A stretch of 64,000 bases of DNA from Nanobdellota archaeon (GTDB lineage Archaea > Nanobdellota > Nanobdellia > Woesearchaeales > JAGLXL01). The DNA is taken from NCBI GenBank assembly GCA_023132895.1, contig JAGLXL010000003.1:62001-126000 (forward strand), written 5' to 3'. The notes under the pieces were generated by a model. It saw only the letters and a list, made by a program, of their open reading frames with translations, was not told where the DNA came from and did no database searches. The first letter of the stretch is position 1. Each line of letters starts with the position of its first letter. A program made the position numbers and the translations under genes. Positions 1-11,446 of the stretch are shown one piece after another.

Positions 1-2340
<2,340 letters not shown>

Positions 2341-2370
2341 GTACTGATGAGTGGTTAAAAAGACGAAAAG

Positions 2371-2378
2371 TTTATAAG
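2371..2378 (+). promoter_or_regulatory. TATA-like box for the 2401 gene
   Basis: TTTATAAG centred about 27 nt before the ATG at 2401. There is no Shine-Dalgarno in between, so the transcript is probably leaderless. Confidence 0.6.
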
Positions 2379-2400
2379 TTTAGAATTTTCTGATATTATT

Positions 2401-4509
2401 ATGGCAGAGGAAGAGAAGGAAGAAGGAGAAACTTCTGATGGAGAAAGCCCTGAAGGAGAAGAATCCTTAGGAGAAGGTGGAGCTGGATCTTTGAATCTTA
2501 GTGATTTGTTTTCTAGTTGGGATGATGAAGGAGAAGTAAAAACAGGCCTGCCAAAAGGTACTAGAGAAGTCCAAGTAAGCCATCTTGGCACTGCTGAAAT
2601 CCATAAAGTACTGCCTCCTGAGGTAGCAGAACTTGTGGCCCAAGATAAGGCACAAGCTAAGCAGATGAGGTTAGCAGATGAAGCAGAAGAAAGGATTAAA
2701 GAGATTGAAAAATTAGATTTGGATGTTACCACAACAGAGCTTGAAGAGCAAATCAAAAGTCCTGATGATGCTTTTGTTTATGTTGTCAATAAGATTCCTG
2801 AATTAAAAAGCCAGGTAAGGGCTTTAGAAGTTGCAAGGCAAAAATTAGAAGCAGCTGAAGAAGGAAGGAAAGAGATTGATAAGCAGTTCATGAAAACTTT
2901 AGAAGCAGAAGGAATTAATTTTTCTTTGAGATTAAGAAGTATGACTGATAGCGGCAGAAGCGCCAGAATTGACATGTATGAAGGTTATTTGAAAACACAT
3001 CTTGAGAATCACTATTCTGGTGGTTTTACTATTAAGGAAAGCTCAGATCTCCGTCTACAAATCTTATTTGATGATATTGGCGTAGCAATTGGATTTTATA
3101 AATATTTGAGCACTCAGAGAACCCGTTTTGATGAGGAAATATCTGCATTATATGCTGGAGTCTGTCAGGAATTAGAGGACAGAGGTTTGAAAGCAGCTGT
3201 TTTGGAAGAAGGAGCTGAATTAACCGGAGTAACCGGAGCAGCTAAAAGAAGAGCAACTGGAAGAATCACAGAGGCTGCTATTGTAGGTTTGAAAAGTTTA
3301 GACAAAGATGAATTAGCTAAAAAGGTCCTTGATTTAGACAAGAAAATTGAGAAATTAAAAAAAGAAAAACCAGAAGATTTAAGTGAAACTTACACAAAAG
3401 AAAGAGCAGCTGCCCAGGAAAGAATTGATATGTTAAGCAAGGGAATGGAGACTTTAGAAAATCATATTAAAACTTCTTCAATTGAGATTTTGCAGTCGTT
3501 TCAGGCAGTTGGAAATTATTTAAGAGATAATAAAGAGATTTGTGATTTTGGCAATAAAATTCCTGAGGATGCTAAACCAGGAGAATATCTTAAACTTGTT
3601 TCGGAAGAAGCTGGCAAGATTTCAAGCAAGATAGAGCGTTTAGTTGAAGATAAAATCAAATTCAAATTAGGCCAGGAGTTAATTCAGGAACAGGTTCTTG
3701 AATTAAAAGATATAGTGCAAAGATATTTTAAAATTGCTTCGAACGAGTATAAAAGATTCGAGAGCTTATTTTCAGATGTGATGGGTGTTCATGCTTCTTT
3801 TTGGGAATATGTAGCTGAGTTTAAAGTCGAAGGTTTTGAAGGTTTGAAGCGTGCTCCTCCAAGTTTAATGGCCACTGAAGATTTGATTAATGTTTATTTA
3901 GGGATTTTAGACCAAGGGATAGCTTTGGTTGAAACAGAAATGCCTGTTTTTTATGATGAGTTAGTCAGAGTTTACCGAAAAAGAGATGAAGTAATTAGAT
4001 CGTATAATTGCGGTTCTTTAAAAGAATTAGAAGAAAAATTAACTGAGTTGAATGAGAATCTTGAAATGATCAAAGATGAATCAGAATTAAAAATAGAAAT
4101 GAAGAAATCGCAGAGGGGAGAGGAAGGTTCTAAATATGAAGTTTTAGATGATATGTTTAAAGAGATGCAAAGGGTTGGATATCCGCAAGAAGAATTGAAA
4201 CTTTTAGTCCAAAAACTAGATTCCTCAGTTGACAAACTAGCTATAGCAAAGAAATTAGGAGTAATAATTGGAAATCAACTTGAAGAGTTAAAAGCAAGAG
4301 AAGATCACTTCCCTGAGGTTGATTATGGTATTTTGGAAAAGAAATTTGAAGCTTTGGCTAAACTAGGGCAATTTTATGGTGTTGAGATTGATTCTCGGGC
4401 GCAGCTCGTGGGTATTTTACAAGAGGAAAAAGAAAAGTATGAAGCTTGTAAAATGTGTTATAAACTGTTAAATGGAGTTATGCTAGAGAATAAACCCAAA
4501 AGCTTATAA
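2401..4509 (+). CDS. Long charged coiled-coil protein, function unknown
   Basis: Protein of 702 aa, not recognised. The N-terminal 50 residues are very acidic (Glu/Gly/Ser-rich). The rest is predominantly Lys/Glu/Leu helix with long heptad-like stretches, for example around residues 85-170, 300-360 and 520-570. There is no signal peptide, membrane segment or enzymatic motif. It has its own TATA-like box 27 nt upstream and lies between gyrB and the eS1 gene, both on the same strand. The composition suggests a cytosolic structural or SMC-like helical protein, but no ATPase motifs are present, so that is only a composition-based guess. Confidence 0.8.
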   Translation: MAEEEKEEGETSDGESPEGEESLGEGGAGSLNLSDLFSSWDDEGEVKTGLPKGTREVQVSHLGTAEIHKVLPPEVAELVAQDKAQAKQMRLADEAEERIKEIEKLDLDVTTTELEEQIKSPDDAFVYVVNKIPELKSQVRALEVARQKLEAAEEGRKEIDKQFMKTLEAEGINFSLRLRSMTDSGRSARIDMYEGYLKTHLENHYSGGFTIKESSDLRLQILFDDIGVAIGFYKYLSTQRTRFDEEISALYAGVCQELEDRGLKAAVLEEGAELTGVTGAAKRRATGRITEAAIVGLKSLDKDELAKKVLDLDKKIEKLKKEKPEDLSETYTKERAAAQERIDMLSKGMETLENHIKTSSIEILQSFQAVGNYLRDNKEICDFGNKIPEDAKPGEYLKLVSEEAGKISSKIERLVEDKIKFKLGQELIQEQVLELKDIVQRYFKIASNEYKRFESLFSDVMGVHASFWEYVAEFKVEGFEGLKRAPPSLMATEDLINVYLGILDQGIALVETEMPVFYDELVRVYRKRDEVIRSYNCGSLKELEEKLTELNENLEMIKDESELKIEMKKSQRGEEGSKYEVLDDMFKEMQRVGYPQEELKLLVQKLDSSVDKLAIAKKLGVIIGNQLEELKAREDHFPEVDYGILEKKFEALAKLGQFYGVEIDSRAQLVGILQEEKEKYEACKMCYKLLNGVMLENKPKSL

Positions 4510-4511
4510 AT
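4503..4511 (+). promoter_or_regulatory. TATA-like box for the eS1 gene, overlapping the upstream stop codon
   Basis: CTTATAAAT ends about 22 nt before the ATG at 4533 and includes the stop codon of the preceding gene (4507-4509). Spacing fits a leaderless transcript. Confidence 0.6.
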
Positions 4512-4532
4512 ATCTCATAATTTTTTCTGGCA

Positions 4533-5492
4533 ATGGCAAAAGTTAAAGCAAAGGTAACTACAAAAATTAAGAAGAAATTTTGGTTTCCTATAATCGGACC
4601 TAAAGTATTTAATAACCGGCAGTTAGGTGAAATTTATTTAACCCGCATTGAACAGGCTATTGGCCGTGTGATGTGGTATCCTTTAAAGGAAATCACTGAA
4701 AGTATGCGGGACCAAAGTGTTTGTTTGAAATTTTTGATTAAAAATGCTTCGGGCAATACTTTGAATACTGAATTGATTGGCTATAAAATGGTGCCGAATT
4801 CTTTGAAACGAATGGTTAGACGCAGAAATGACCGGTCAGATGACAGTTTTGTTATTGAAACTTCTGACGGTAAGAAAGTTCGTTTGAAGACTTTGATATT
4901 GACTGCTCATAATACTAAAAATTCAATTAGTACAAAACTTAAGAAAGCAATGATTGAGAAGGTGACTGTTGATATCAAGAAAATTAATTTTGGAAATTTG
5001 ATTGATAAGTTGATTGCGCACAAGATCCAGATGGAAATGAAGAAATTCCTGACCAAAATGTATCCAGTCAAAGCCTTTGCAGTCAAGTTCATGGGTTTGG
5101 AAAAGGAAAGAGGTTATGGCAAAGACCAGGAAGAAGCTTTGGTTGAAGGTGTGGTTGAAGTTAAGGTTGAGACTCCTAAAGAAGCTGTTAAGGAAGGAAA
5201 GGTTGAAACTGCACCAGAAGAAACACGAGAAGGCAAAGAGCCTTCTGTGTCTCAGAAACCAAATGTTTCTGAGAAGAAAGAAACAGTTAAGGAAGCTGTG
5301 AAAGAAGCAGAAGAAAAAGCAGCTGAGAAAGCTGTTGAGAAAGTAGTTGAAAAAGAAGCTGACGTGCCTGAGAAAAAGGCTGAGAAGGCTGCTGAAGAAT
5401 TAGTTGAAGCACAGAGCGGCAAAGCCTCTGGTGCCCCCGAAGGGGAAAAGAAAGTTGAAGCAGTTAAAGAGAAAGCAGAAGTTAAAGAATAA
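4533..5492 (+). CDS. rps3ae: 30S ribosomal protein eS1 (S3ae) with a long charged C-terminal tail
   Basis: Small-subunit ribosomal protein found in archaea and eukaryotes. The first ~205 residues match S3ae: a basic start (MAKVKAKVTTKIKKKFWFPI), VFNNRQLGE, YKMVPNSLKRMVRRR, SDGKKVRLKTL and KIQMEMKKFLTKMYPVKAF. The normal family length is about 200-220 aa, but this protein has 319. The extra ~115 residues are low-complexity Glu/Lys/Val/Ala (repeated EKAAEKAVEKVVEKEA-like units), probably helical or disordered and projecting from the ribosome. The start is set by the ATG 29 nt after the TATA-like box. Confidence 0.93.
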   Translation: MAKVKAKVTTKIKKKFWFPIIGPKVFNNRQLGEIYLTRIEQAIGRVMWYPLKEITESMRDQSVCLKFLIKNASGNTLNTELIGYKMVPNSLKRMVRRRNDRSDDSFVIETSDGKKVRLKTLILTAHNTKNSISTKLKKAMIEKVTVDIKKINFGNLIDKLIAHKIQMEMKKFLTKMYPVKAFAVKFMGLEKERGYGKDQEEALVEGVVEVKVETPKEAVKEGKVETAPEETREGKEPSVSQKPNVSEKKETVKEAVKEAEEKAAEKAVEKVVEKEADVPEKKAEKAAEELVEAQSGKASGAPEGEKKVEAVKEKAEVKE

Positions 5493-5600
5493 ATTTTATA
5501 TATTAATTAAAAAAATCATATTATCGGTTCGTCGATAAAAACAAAATAGGGGATTCGATGAATCATGAGCAACCCCGCCAAAATTGGTTTTTACATAAAA
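5493..5600 (+). other. Convergent intergenic region with hairpins, possible small RNA
   Basis: This gap of about 170 nt lies between the 3' ends of the eS1 and IleRS genes. It holds a TATA-like string near 5494-5502. About 25 nt later comes a hairpin (TTATCG-6 nt-CGATAA, 5521-5538), then a second hairpin GATTC-GAT-GAATC enclosed by GGGG...CCCC (about 5550-5576), then T-runs. This could be two bidirectional terminators or a short transcript. No known RNA family was recognised. Confidence 0.25.
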
Positions 5601-5660
5601 TAATTCTTAATTTTTTAAAATTATAGATGTTTAAGTTACTGAACTTATGGTTTTTTTGGT

Positions 5661-8600
5661 TTAAACCTTATCAAACCAAATATCAAAGTCTTCGCCTTTG
5701 ATTTTTTCTTTTGAATTAAAGGCGTGTTTTTTAGCTGGCCCTAGATTGCTTAACTTTATTTTATCAGCGCCGCATTTAGCTTTGATGTCTTGTTCAAAGC
5801 CGCCAACTGTTTTTAACAAGTCGTCATCCATGTTAATGAAAAGAACAATCTTGTCTGTTTTTTCCAAACCATTCTTTTTTCTTAATTGCTGGACACGCCT
5901 CATCAATTCCCTGGCAAAACCTTCTGCTTCCAGGGCTTCGGTGACTTCCTGGCTGAGATAAACAAAACCGTTTTTGAATTCAGCTTCTTTAAAAGGATAA
6001 GGAACTTCTTTTTCTATCATCAAATGGTCTCGGGTGATGACAACTTCCTGACCATCGATTTTAAACTTGTAACCATTGTCTTGGTCAATATGCTTTAAAA
6101 CACTTTCTGGGCTTTCTGTAGCTAATTTAGCAATGATTTTAGGAGCTAATGGACCAAAGGCAGGTCCAAGTTTATTATAATCTGATTTTAATTTTTCCTG
6201 GACACCTTCCATATGTTCTTTGACTTTGACATCTTTGACATTAGTTTGTTTTTTGATGATTTCTTTCATAGCCTGGACAGCATTTCTGATGTTTTCATCG
6301 GTGGAAACAACAATTATTTCCTGGCAAGGCCATCTAAGAGTTCTGTTGATTTTTTCCCTGGCGTTTAAAGTAGCTTGGATAACTGAAGAAGCTGCCTGCA
6401 TTTTGGTTTCTAGTTCTATATTGATTAAATTGTCATTTGATTTTGGCCAAGACCAGTGATGGATACTTTCTTCTTTGAGATTGAATTCTTCTTTGAAATT
6501 CAAAAACATGGCTTCGGTAATAAAAGGTGCGATTGGTGCAAATAATTTCAAAGTATCAAATAAAACATGGGCAATAGTGAAAATAACAACTTCCTTGTCT
6601 TCTTTAGTGCCAACTGCGCTTTTGTCACGAACCATTTGGATGTAATCCCGGCTGAGACCTAAAAATAATTCTTCAACCGGCAGGATAGTTTCATCTAATT
6701 GATAATTGTCATAAAGTTTGGTGACTTGTTTAATGGTTTGATTTGCTCTGGAAAAAATGTAATGTTCTGGTGTGTCAAACAAATCTTTCGTGACTTGATG
6801 ATCCATTTCAAAAGGATTGACATTATTTTCTTTTGACAAGGAAATCAAAAGTTTATGGATGTTCCAAAGAACATGCAGGTGTCTTTGTTTTAAGGCTGCT
6901 TCATCCCAGCTAAAGCGCATTTCCTGGCCAGCATTAATGCTGCACATATAGTATCGCAAAACATCTGCTCCATGCTTGTCAATCATTTCATCTGGAGAAA
7001 TAATATTGCCCAATGATTTTGACATTTTTCTGCCTTCGATATCTGTTAACATGCCGTGCATGTAGACATTTTTGTAGCAGTTTTGGCCAAAACCTAATTG
7101 CGAACAGATTGAAAGCATGCTAAACCACAATCTGACTTGTTCAGTGGCTTCTAAAATAAAATCTGCTGGGAAAAAGTCTTTGAAATAATCTTGTCTTTGA
7201 GGATAATAAAGGCAGGCCCAGGAAGCAACACCAGCATCAATCCAAACATCAAGGATATCTGGTATTCTTTTCATCTTGCCATGACAGCTGCAAGTCCATT
7301 CAACTTCATCAATCCACGGTCGATGGATATTGTCAGGAACTTGGCCTGCTTTTTCTTCTAATTCTTTGATTGAGCCAATGATTTCAACATTATCACAATT
7401 AGAACATTTCCAAATTGGAACTGGAGTTCCCCAGAATCTTTGCCTGGTAATTGAATTATCTCTTAAATGAGTTGTCCAGGCATCAAAAGCCTGGGTTTTT
7501 GGAACCCAATGGACTTTTTTGTTTTCTTGAATCATGGAATCTCTTAAATCTTCAATTTTGAAAAACCATTGTTTAGTTGTTTTGAAAATAACTCCTTGGT
7601 GGCAGCGCCAGCAATGAGGATAATCATGTTCGACTTTAGTGGTAGCTATTAAAGCGCCTGCTTTTTTGAGGTCTTCTATGAATTTTTGGTCGTCTCTTTT
7701 GGCTACTCTGTCTTTGAAAGGACCTTCTGGAAATTCTCCTTTTTCATTTAAGTTGTTGAAAGGAGGGATATTGTTTTCTTTTCCAATTTCGTAGTCTTCT
7801 GGACCGCAGCCAGGTGCTGTATGGACCAATCCGGTTCCAGCAGTAAAATCAACATATTCTTTTGACAAAATAACTGTGTGAGTAGTAGGATGGTTTTGTT
7901 TTATTTCTTTCATTTCCGGGATGATATCAAACCAGGGATGTTCATATTCAATTCCTTTTAGTTCTGCTCCTTTGAATTCTTTAATGACTTGCATTTGTTT
8001 ATTGGCGACTGACTGGACAACTGGAGCTGCTAATGATTTTCCAAGAATCCAGACTTCATCATCAACTCTAGCTTTGACATAATCTAATTCTGGATTAACC
8101 ATAATTCCAAGATTAAATGGAATTGTCCAAGGTGTGGTTGTCCAGATGATGAGATATTCATTTTCTGTATTCCTGACTTTGAACTTTAAGAAAATAGAAT
8201 CGTCTTCGACTTCTTTGTATTCACATTCATGTTTGGCCAAAGCTGTTTCACAATCAGCACACCAAGTCATGACTTTTTCTCCTAAGTACAAGCGTTTCTT
8301 TTCCCAGGCTTGTTTGACAAGCCACCAGGCTGCTTCCATGTATTCATTTTTAAGAGCCATGTAAGTGTCGGTGTAATCTAACGTAGAGCCGATTCTCAAG
8401 AAATCCTTGGTCATCTGGTCGCCCATTTCTAAAGAGAATTTAATACATTCATTGATGAATTTGTCAATGCCAAATTTTTCAATATCTTCTTTGAATTTTA
8501 AATTATGTTTGGCCATGACTTTATGGGCAGTTGGCAATCCATGGACGTCATAACCATTTCTATCCCAAACATTAAATCCCTGCATTCTTTTGTATCTTAA

Positions 8601-8795
8601 GGAAACGTCTTTTAAGGCTGTGTTCCAGGCAGTGCCTAAGTGGACTTTGCCAGAAGTGTAGGGCGGTCCTTGGAGAAAACACCATTTTGGGCCTTGTTTG
8701 TTTCTTTTTCTGAGTTTTTCGAGAATCTGATTATTATCCCAATGTCTAATTAATTCTGGTTCTATTTCTGCGTGTTTGTAATCAGGATATTTCAT
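5661..8795 (-). CDS. ileS: Isoleucyl-tRNA synthetase
   Basis: Charges tRNA-Ile in the cytosol. Class I signatures are a HIGH-type motif (PPYTSGKVHLGTAWN, near residue 50) and GRKMSKSLGN (near residue 592). The CP1 editing domain has WTTTPWTIPFNLGI, and the Cys pairs CADCETALAKHEC and CWRCHQ look zinc-binding. Length (~1044 aa) and the C-terminal region suit the archaeal/eukaryotic type. I take the ATG at 8795 (MKYPDYKHAEIEPE) because it aligns with the usual IleRS N terminus and has TTTAAAAAT about 26 nt upstream. An in-frame TTG at 8852 would add 19 residues. It is divergent from the tRNA-binding protein gene at 8928. Confidence 0.95.
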   Translation of the reverse strand: MKYPDYKHAEIEPELIRHWDNNQILEKLRKRNKQGPKWCFLQGPPYTSGKVHLGTAWNTALKDVSLRYKRMQGFNVWDRNGYDVHGLPTAHKVMAKHNLKFKEDIEKFGIDKFINECIKFSLEMGDQMTKDFLRIGSTLDYTDTYMALKNEYMEAAWWLVKQAWEKKRLYLGEKVMTWCADCETALAKHECEYKEVEDDSIFLKFKVRNTENEYLIIWTTTPWTIPFNLGIMVNPELDYVKARVDDEVWILGKSLAAPVVQSVANKQMQVIKEFKGAELKGIEYEHPWFDIIPEMKEIKQNHPTTHTVILSKEYVDFTAGTGLVHTAPGCGPEDYEIGKENNIPPFNNLNEKGEFPEGPFKDRVAKRDDQKFIEDLKKAGALIATTKVEHDYPHCWRCHQGVIFKTTKQWFFKIEDLRDSMIQENKKVHWVPKTQAFDAWTTHLRDNSITRQRFWGTPVPIWKCSNCDNVEIIGSIKELEEKAGQVPDNIHRPWIDEVEWTCSCHGKMKRIPDILDVWIDAGVASWACLYYPQRQDYFKDFFPADFILEATEQVRLWFSMLSICSQLGFGQNCYKNVYMHGMLTDIEGRKMSKSLGNIISPDEMIDKHGADVLRYYMCSINAGQEMRFSWDEAALKQRHLHVLWNIHKLLISLSKENNVNPFEMDHQVTKDLFDTPEHYIFSRANQTIKQVTKLYDNYQLDETILPVEELFLGLSRDYIQMVRDKSAVGTKEDKEVVIFTIAHVLFDTLKLFAPIAPFITEAMFLNFKEEFNLKEESIHHWSWPKSNDNLINIELETKMQAASSVIQATLNAREKINRTLRWPCQEIIVVSTDENIRNAVQAMKEIIKKQTNVKDVKVKEHMEGVQEKLKSDYNKLGPAFGPLAPKIIAKLATESPESVLKHIDQDNGYKFKIDGQEVVITRDHLMIEKEVPYPFKEAEFKNGFVYLSQEVTEALEAEGFARELMRRVQQLRKKNGLEKTDKIVLFINMDDDLLKTVGGFEQDIKAKCGADKIKLSNLGPAKKHAFNSKEKIKGEDFDIWFDKV

Positions 8796-8927
8796 AGATG
8801 GTTGGAATGGAGGGTTATTTTTAAAATCTTTGATTTTAAAACCGTCAAACAAGTTTGAAGTTTAAAAAGATTACGTTGAAAAGGTTTTTAAATTAGCTTT
8901 GATTACTAGAGATAAGAGGTGTTGATG

Positions 8928-9311
8928 ATGAAATATCTATCTGCTCGTCATTTTGAAAAGTTGAATCTTAGAGTTGGTGTAATCAAGGCTGTTAAGAAAC
9001 ATCCAAAAGTTGATGAGTTTATTTTATTGATTGATCTGGGGCCGGCTGACCAAGATGCCCAGTTGATTGCTGATTTAAAGCCTTATAAGATGAAAGATTT
9101 GATTGGCAAGCAGGTTGTTTATTTGGAGAATTTCAAGCATACGACTGTGGGCGGTTTGGAAAGCCAGGGTTTGCTGTTGATTACACATAAGAATGGCAAG
9201 CCGGTTTTGCTGAAGCCTGATAAAAAGGTATTGGCTGGTGTTCAGGTTGGCGGTGTGCAGGATTCAGTGAGTCATTATCATTTCAAGAAAGGAGAGTTTG
9301 GGAAATATTAA
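8928..9311 (+). CDS. tRNA-binding OB-fold protein (Trbp111/CsaA/MetRS C-terminal type)
   Basis: Stand-alone tRNA-binding domain of about 127 aa. The core LRVGVIKAVKKHPKVDEF, then AGL-like ADLKPYKMKDLIGKQVVYL, then TVGGLESQGLLL follows the EMAP/Trbp111/MetRS-beta pattern. Such proteins bind the tRNA elbow and may assist a synthetase; the divergent neighbour is IleRS. Start: GAGGTG (8916-8921) is a Shine-Dalgarno 6 nt before the ATG at 8928. An ATG at 8925 and a GTG at 8919 are in frame, but the GTG lies within the Shine-Dalgarno, so it is not the start. Confidence 0.88.
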   Translation: MKYLSARHFEKLNLRVGVIKAVKKHPKVDEFILLIDLGPADQDAQLIADLKPYKMKDLIGKQVVYLENFKHTTVGGLESQGLLLITHKNGKPVLLKPDKKVLAGVQVGGVQDSVSHYHFKKGEFGKY

Positions 9312-9538
9312 TTTTTCTTTTTAAAAAACTGAATTTTAACTAAATCATAAACTGCAGCTAAAATAAAAATAAGTTGGAGAATTATAAAGATGATATCATT
9401 GATGTAAATGCTGTAGGTTTCTAAACATATTCCACCGAGAATAAACAAAACATCCTGTACTTTTCTTTTCTTGAGGATTATGCCAATGGCAATTAAGATA
9501 ATTCCTAAGGCACCAATCAATTTAAAAATACTAATCAT
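9308..9538 (-). CDS. Small two- to three-helix membrane protein, unknown
   Basis: Protein of 76 aa with three hydrophobic stretches (residues ~5-22, 28-42, 46-68) and a basic C-terminal end (KIQFFKKKN). It is not recognised. Its ATG overlaps the last 8 nt of the upstream gene (ATGATTAG), which implies translational coupling. It is convergent with the tRNA-binding protein gene, with stop codons overlapping by 4 nt. Confidence 0.72.
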   Translation of the reverse strand: MISIFKLIGALGIILIAIGIILKKRKVQDVLFILGGICLETYSIYINDIIFIILQLIFILAAVYDLVKIQFFKKKN

Positions 9539-10067
9539 TTTTATTTAATTGAACAAATTTGTTCCCGATTTCTTTTAAATAATTTTTTTGTTTTTGGTTT
9601 ATTTGAATCATGTCTTTGAGGTATTGGTAATGCTGGCCGTCAACTAAATCCATGTTGCCTTCCAAATCCAGTTTTTTGCCTAGTCTGTAGATAATTTTTT
9701 CATAGAAATCCTTGAATAATTGTAATTGGAATTCTATGTAATTAACTTCATCAATGACTTTTCTGATGTTGGAGTTTTTGTCTTTGATGAAGTGATGAGT
9801 TATTTTGTCTTTTTCTTCTTGGTCATTGTTTAAAGCATGGATTTGGAATCTTACGAGATGGTTGACTAATGATTTAATCTTTTCATTAACAACCTGGCCG
9901 TATTTTAATTCTTTGATGACTTTTCTTAGAGCTTTTAATTGTTCTTTGTCTTCATCTTTGAGAAATTCGTATTTGTTTGAGCGAATCCAATGTTTATTGA
10001 AGAGAGAGATTTTCTTTTCAAAATTATCTAGTTTTTCAACTTCTCTTTTTAATTGGCTGAGATTCAT
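9531..10067 (-). CDS. Helical protein of unknown function, first gene of a two-gene operon
   Basis: Protein of 178 aa, rich in Lys/Glu/Asn/Gln and predicted helical throughout. No signal peptide or recognised motif. A TATA-like box (TTTATAAA, minus strand, 10089-10098) lies about 27 nt before the ATG, which supports this start. The 76 aa membrane protein follows with an 8-nt overlap, so the two products probably work together, for example a cytosolic partner with a membrane anchor (inference). Confidence 0.75.
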   Translation of the reverse strand: MNLSQLKREVEKLDNFEKKISLFNKHWIRSNKYEFLKDEDKEQLKALRKVIKELKYGQVVNEKIKSLVNHLVRFQIHALNNDQEEKDKITHHFIKDKNSNIRKVIDEVNYIEFQLQLFKDFYEKIIYRLGKKLDLEGNMDLVDGQHYQYLKDMIQINQKQKNYLKEIGNKFVQLNKND

Positions 10068-10088
10068 GTATTGGATTAATTTAATTTG

Positions 10089-10098
10089 GTTTATAAAG
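10089..10098 (-). promoter_or_regulatory. TATA-like box for the 10067 gene
   Basis: Minus-strand CTTTATAAACC centred about 27 nt before the ATG at 10067, consistent with a leaderless transcript. Confidence 0.55.
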
Positions 10099-10103
10099 TT
10101 AAC

Positions 10104-11390
10104 TTATGTTTTTTTGGCTAATTCAGGCTCTTCAAAAAACTCTATATGTTTTTTAACAAAGTCTGGATTGCGTTCTTTGAAAAATTTAATATAGGTCTTG
10201 TGTAAGGGTTTGAGGGCTTTGAATATTCTTGGATCTTCAAGTGTTTTGAGGGGGATGTTATGAGTAGAATACCAATTTTCTGCGGCAAGAAGCTGGTCTG
10301 AGGTCAGGTTTTCTGCTTCTTCTAAGTCTGCACCTTGAACATTAACTTCCTTTAAAGTAGTATTCTTGAAATTAACACCATGCATATGAGCATCGCGCAG
10401 ATCAGTTCCAATGAGATTAGCTCTGGTTAAATCAGCTCCTCTTAGCCAAGCTCCAACTAATTCAGTTTCGTTTAAATTGGCTCCAGTTAAATTAGCAAAG
10501 GTAAGATTAGCGTTCCACATATGGGCTTTGGTTAAATCAGCTCCAGTCATGTTAACTTCTGATAAATGACACCCTTGCATCCAAGCTTCGACAAATTTTG
10601 CTCTACTACAATCAGTTTTGTCTCCGTCAAAATAAGCATCCTTTAGGTGACAATGCTTAAAATTAGCTTCGGTTAGGTTAGCATTACGAAAACTGTTTAC
10701 ATCTAAATTAGCTCCACTGAGATCAATTTCCCTGAGATCAGCTTCGTCGAGATCAAGACATGAAAGCTGTTTGGTATCAAGACCTAATCTTCTGGGCACG
10801 TGAAACCACCAAGAGTTCCAATGGGCAACCCTGGCACCTGAAGCAATGTTTTGGTAATAACCTTCGCCCTTTAAATACATTTGGACATGTTTTTTCTTTT
10901 TAGAAATTATGTCTAAATCCATCCAAGGTTCTGCATCTGCAATGTCATTAGCTCTTTTGGCGCCATTGACAGCCATCATCACATCTCTGACAATATCTTT
11001 TTTTAATTCATTTTTTTTCTTTTTAATGGCAGTAAGTTTGGTTTCATGCTTGGCAAATTTTTTTCTTTTGGCAAGTTTATCAAGGCCTAAATAATTATTA
11101 ATATGATCAACACCTGATTTAGCAGCTGCTCTAACAGTAGAAATATCAGTTTTTAAATCTTCAACTTGGTCTAAGTCAGGCAGATGTCTTAAGCCCCAGC
11201 CGCCACCACGCCATTCTAATCTTCGGCATTGACGGTCGACATCACGCAATCTTTTTTGAGTTGTCTTATAATTACCTTGATTAAGAGCATTTCTGGCTTT
11301 GATTGCCTGACCATATGTAAAATCAATTTGTCTTTCAACAGAACTTTCTTGACCAACTTTTCTTTGAGCAACTGTCCATTTTTCTGCCAT
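10104..11390 (-). CDS. Pentapeptide-repeat protein with a helical N-terminal domain
   Basis: Protein of about 428 aa. The N-terminal ~190 residues are helical and contain RRLEWRGGGWGLRHLP and EPWMDLDIISKKKK...GEGYYQN, blocks shared with the paralogue at 27699-28913. Residues ~215-355 are pentapeptide repeats (A[DN]LTxA-type: LSGANLDVNSF, ADLTKAHMWNANLTFANL), which form a right-handed square beta-helix. Pentapeptide proteins can mimic DNA and protect gyrase, but many have other roles and no target can be deduced. Start: GGTGAT plus 4 nt precedes the ATG at 11390. The in-frame GTG at 11399 is part of the Shine-Dalgarno. Confidence 0.87.
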   Translation of the reverse strand: MAEKWTVAQRKVGQESSVERQIDFTYGQAIKARNALNQGNYKTTQKRLRDVDRQCRRLEWRGGGWGLRHLPDLDQVEDLKTDISTVRAAAKSGVDHINNYLGLDKLAKRKKFAKHETKLTAIKKKKNELKKDIVRDVMMAVNGAKRANDIADAEPWMDLDIISKKKKHVQMYLKGEGYYQNIASGARVAHWNSWWFHVPRRLGLDTKQLSCLDLDEADLREIDLSGANLDVNSFRNANLTEANFKHCHLKDAYFDGDKTDCSRAKFVEAWMQGCHLSEVNMTGADLTKAHMWNANLTFANLTGANLNETELVGAWLRGADLTRANLIGTDLRDAHMHGVNFKNTTLKEVNVQGADLEEAENLTSDQLLAAENWYSTHNIPLKTLEDPRIFKALKPLHKTYIKFFKERNPDFVKKHIEFFEEPELAKKT

Positions 11391-11446
11391 GGGTATCACC
11401 TTTCTTTTTGATTAATTTGTTTTAAAAGAGTTTAAAATATATAAAA

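Noticed and set aside
8850-8852. TTG start for IleRS giving 1063 aa
   Set aside because: The ATG at 8795 aligns with normal IleRS N termini and has a TATA-like box at leaderless distance; the extra 19 residues have no family support.
8919-8921. GTG start for the tRNA-binding protein
   Set aside because: The GTG is part of the GAGGTG Shine-Dalgarno that serves the ATG at 8928.
10104-11390. Reading the pentapeptide protein as a Qnr-type gyrase protector
   Set aside because: The repeats are generic and the protein has a large unrelated N-terminal domain; nothing specific to Qnr/MfpA was seen.
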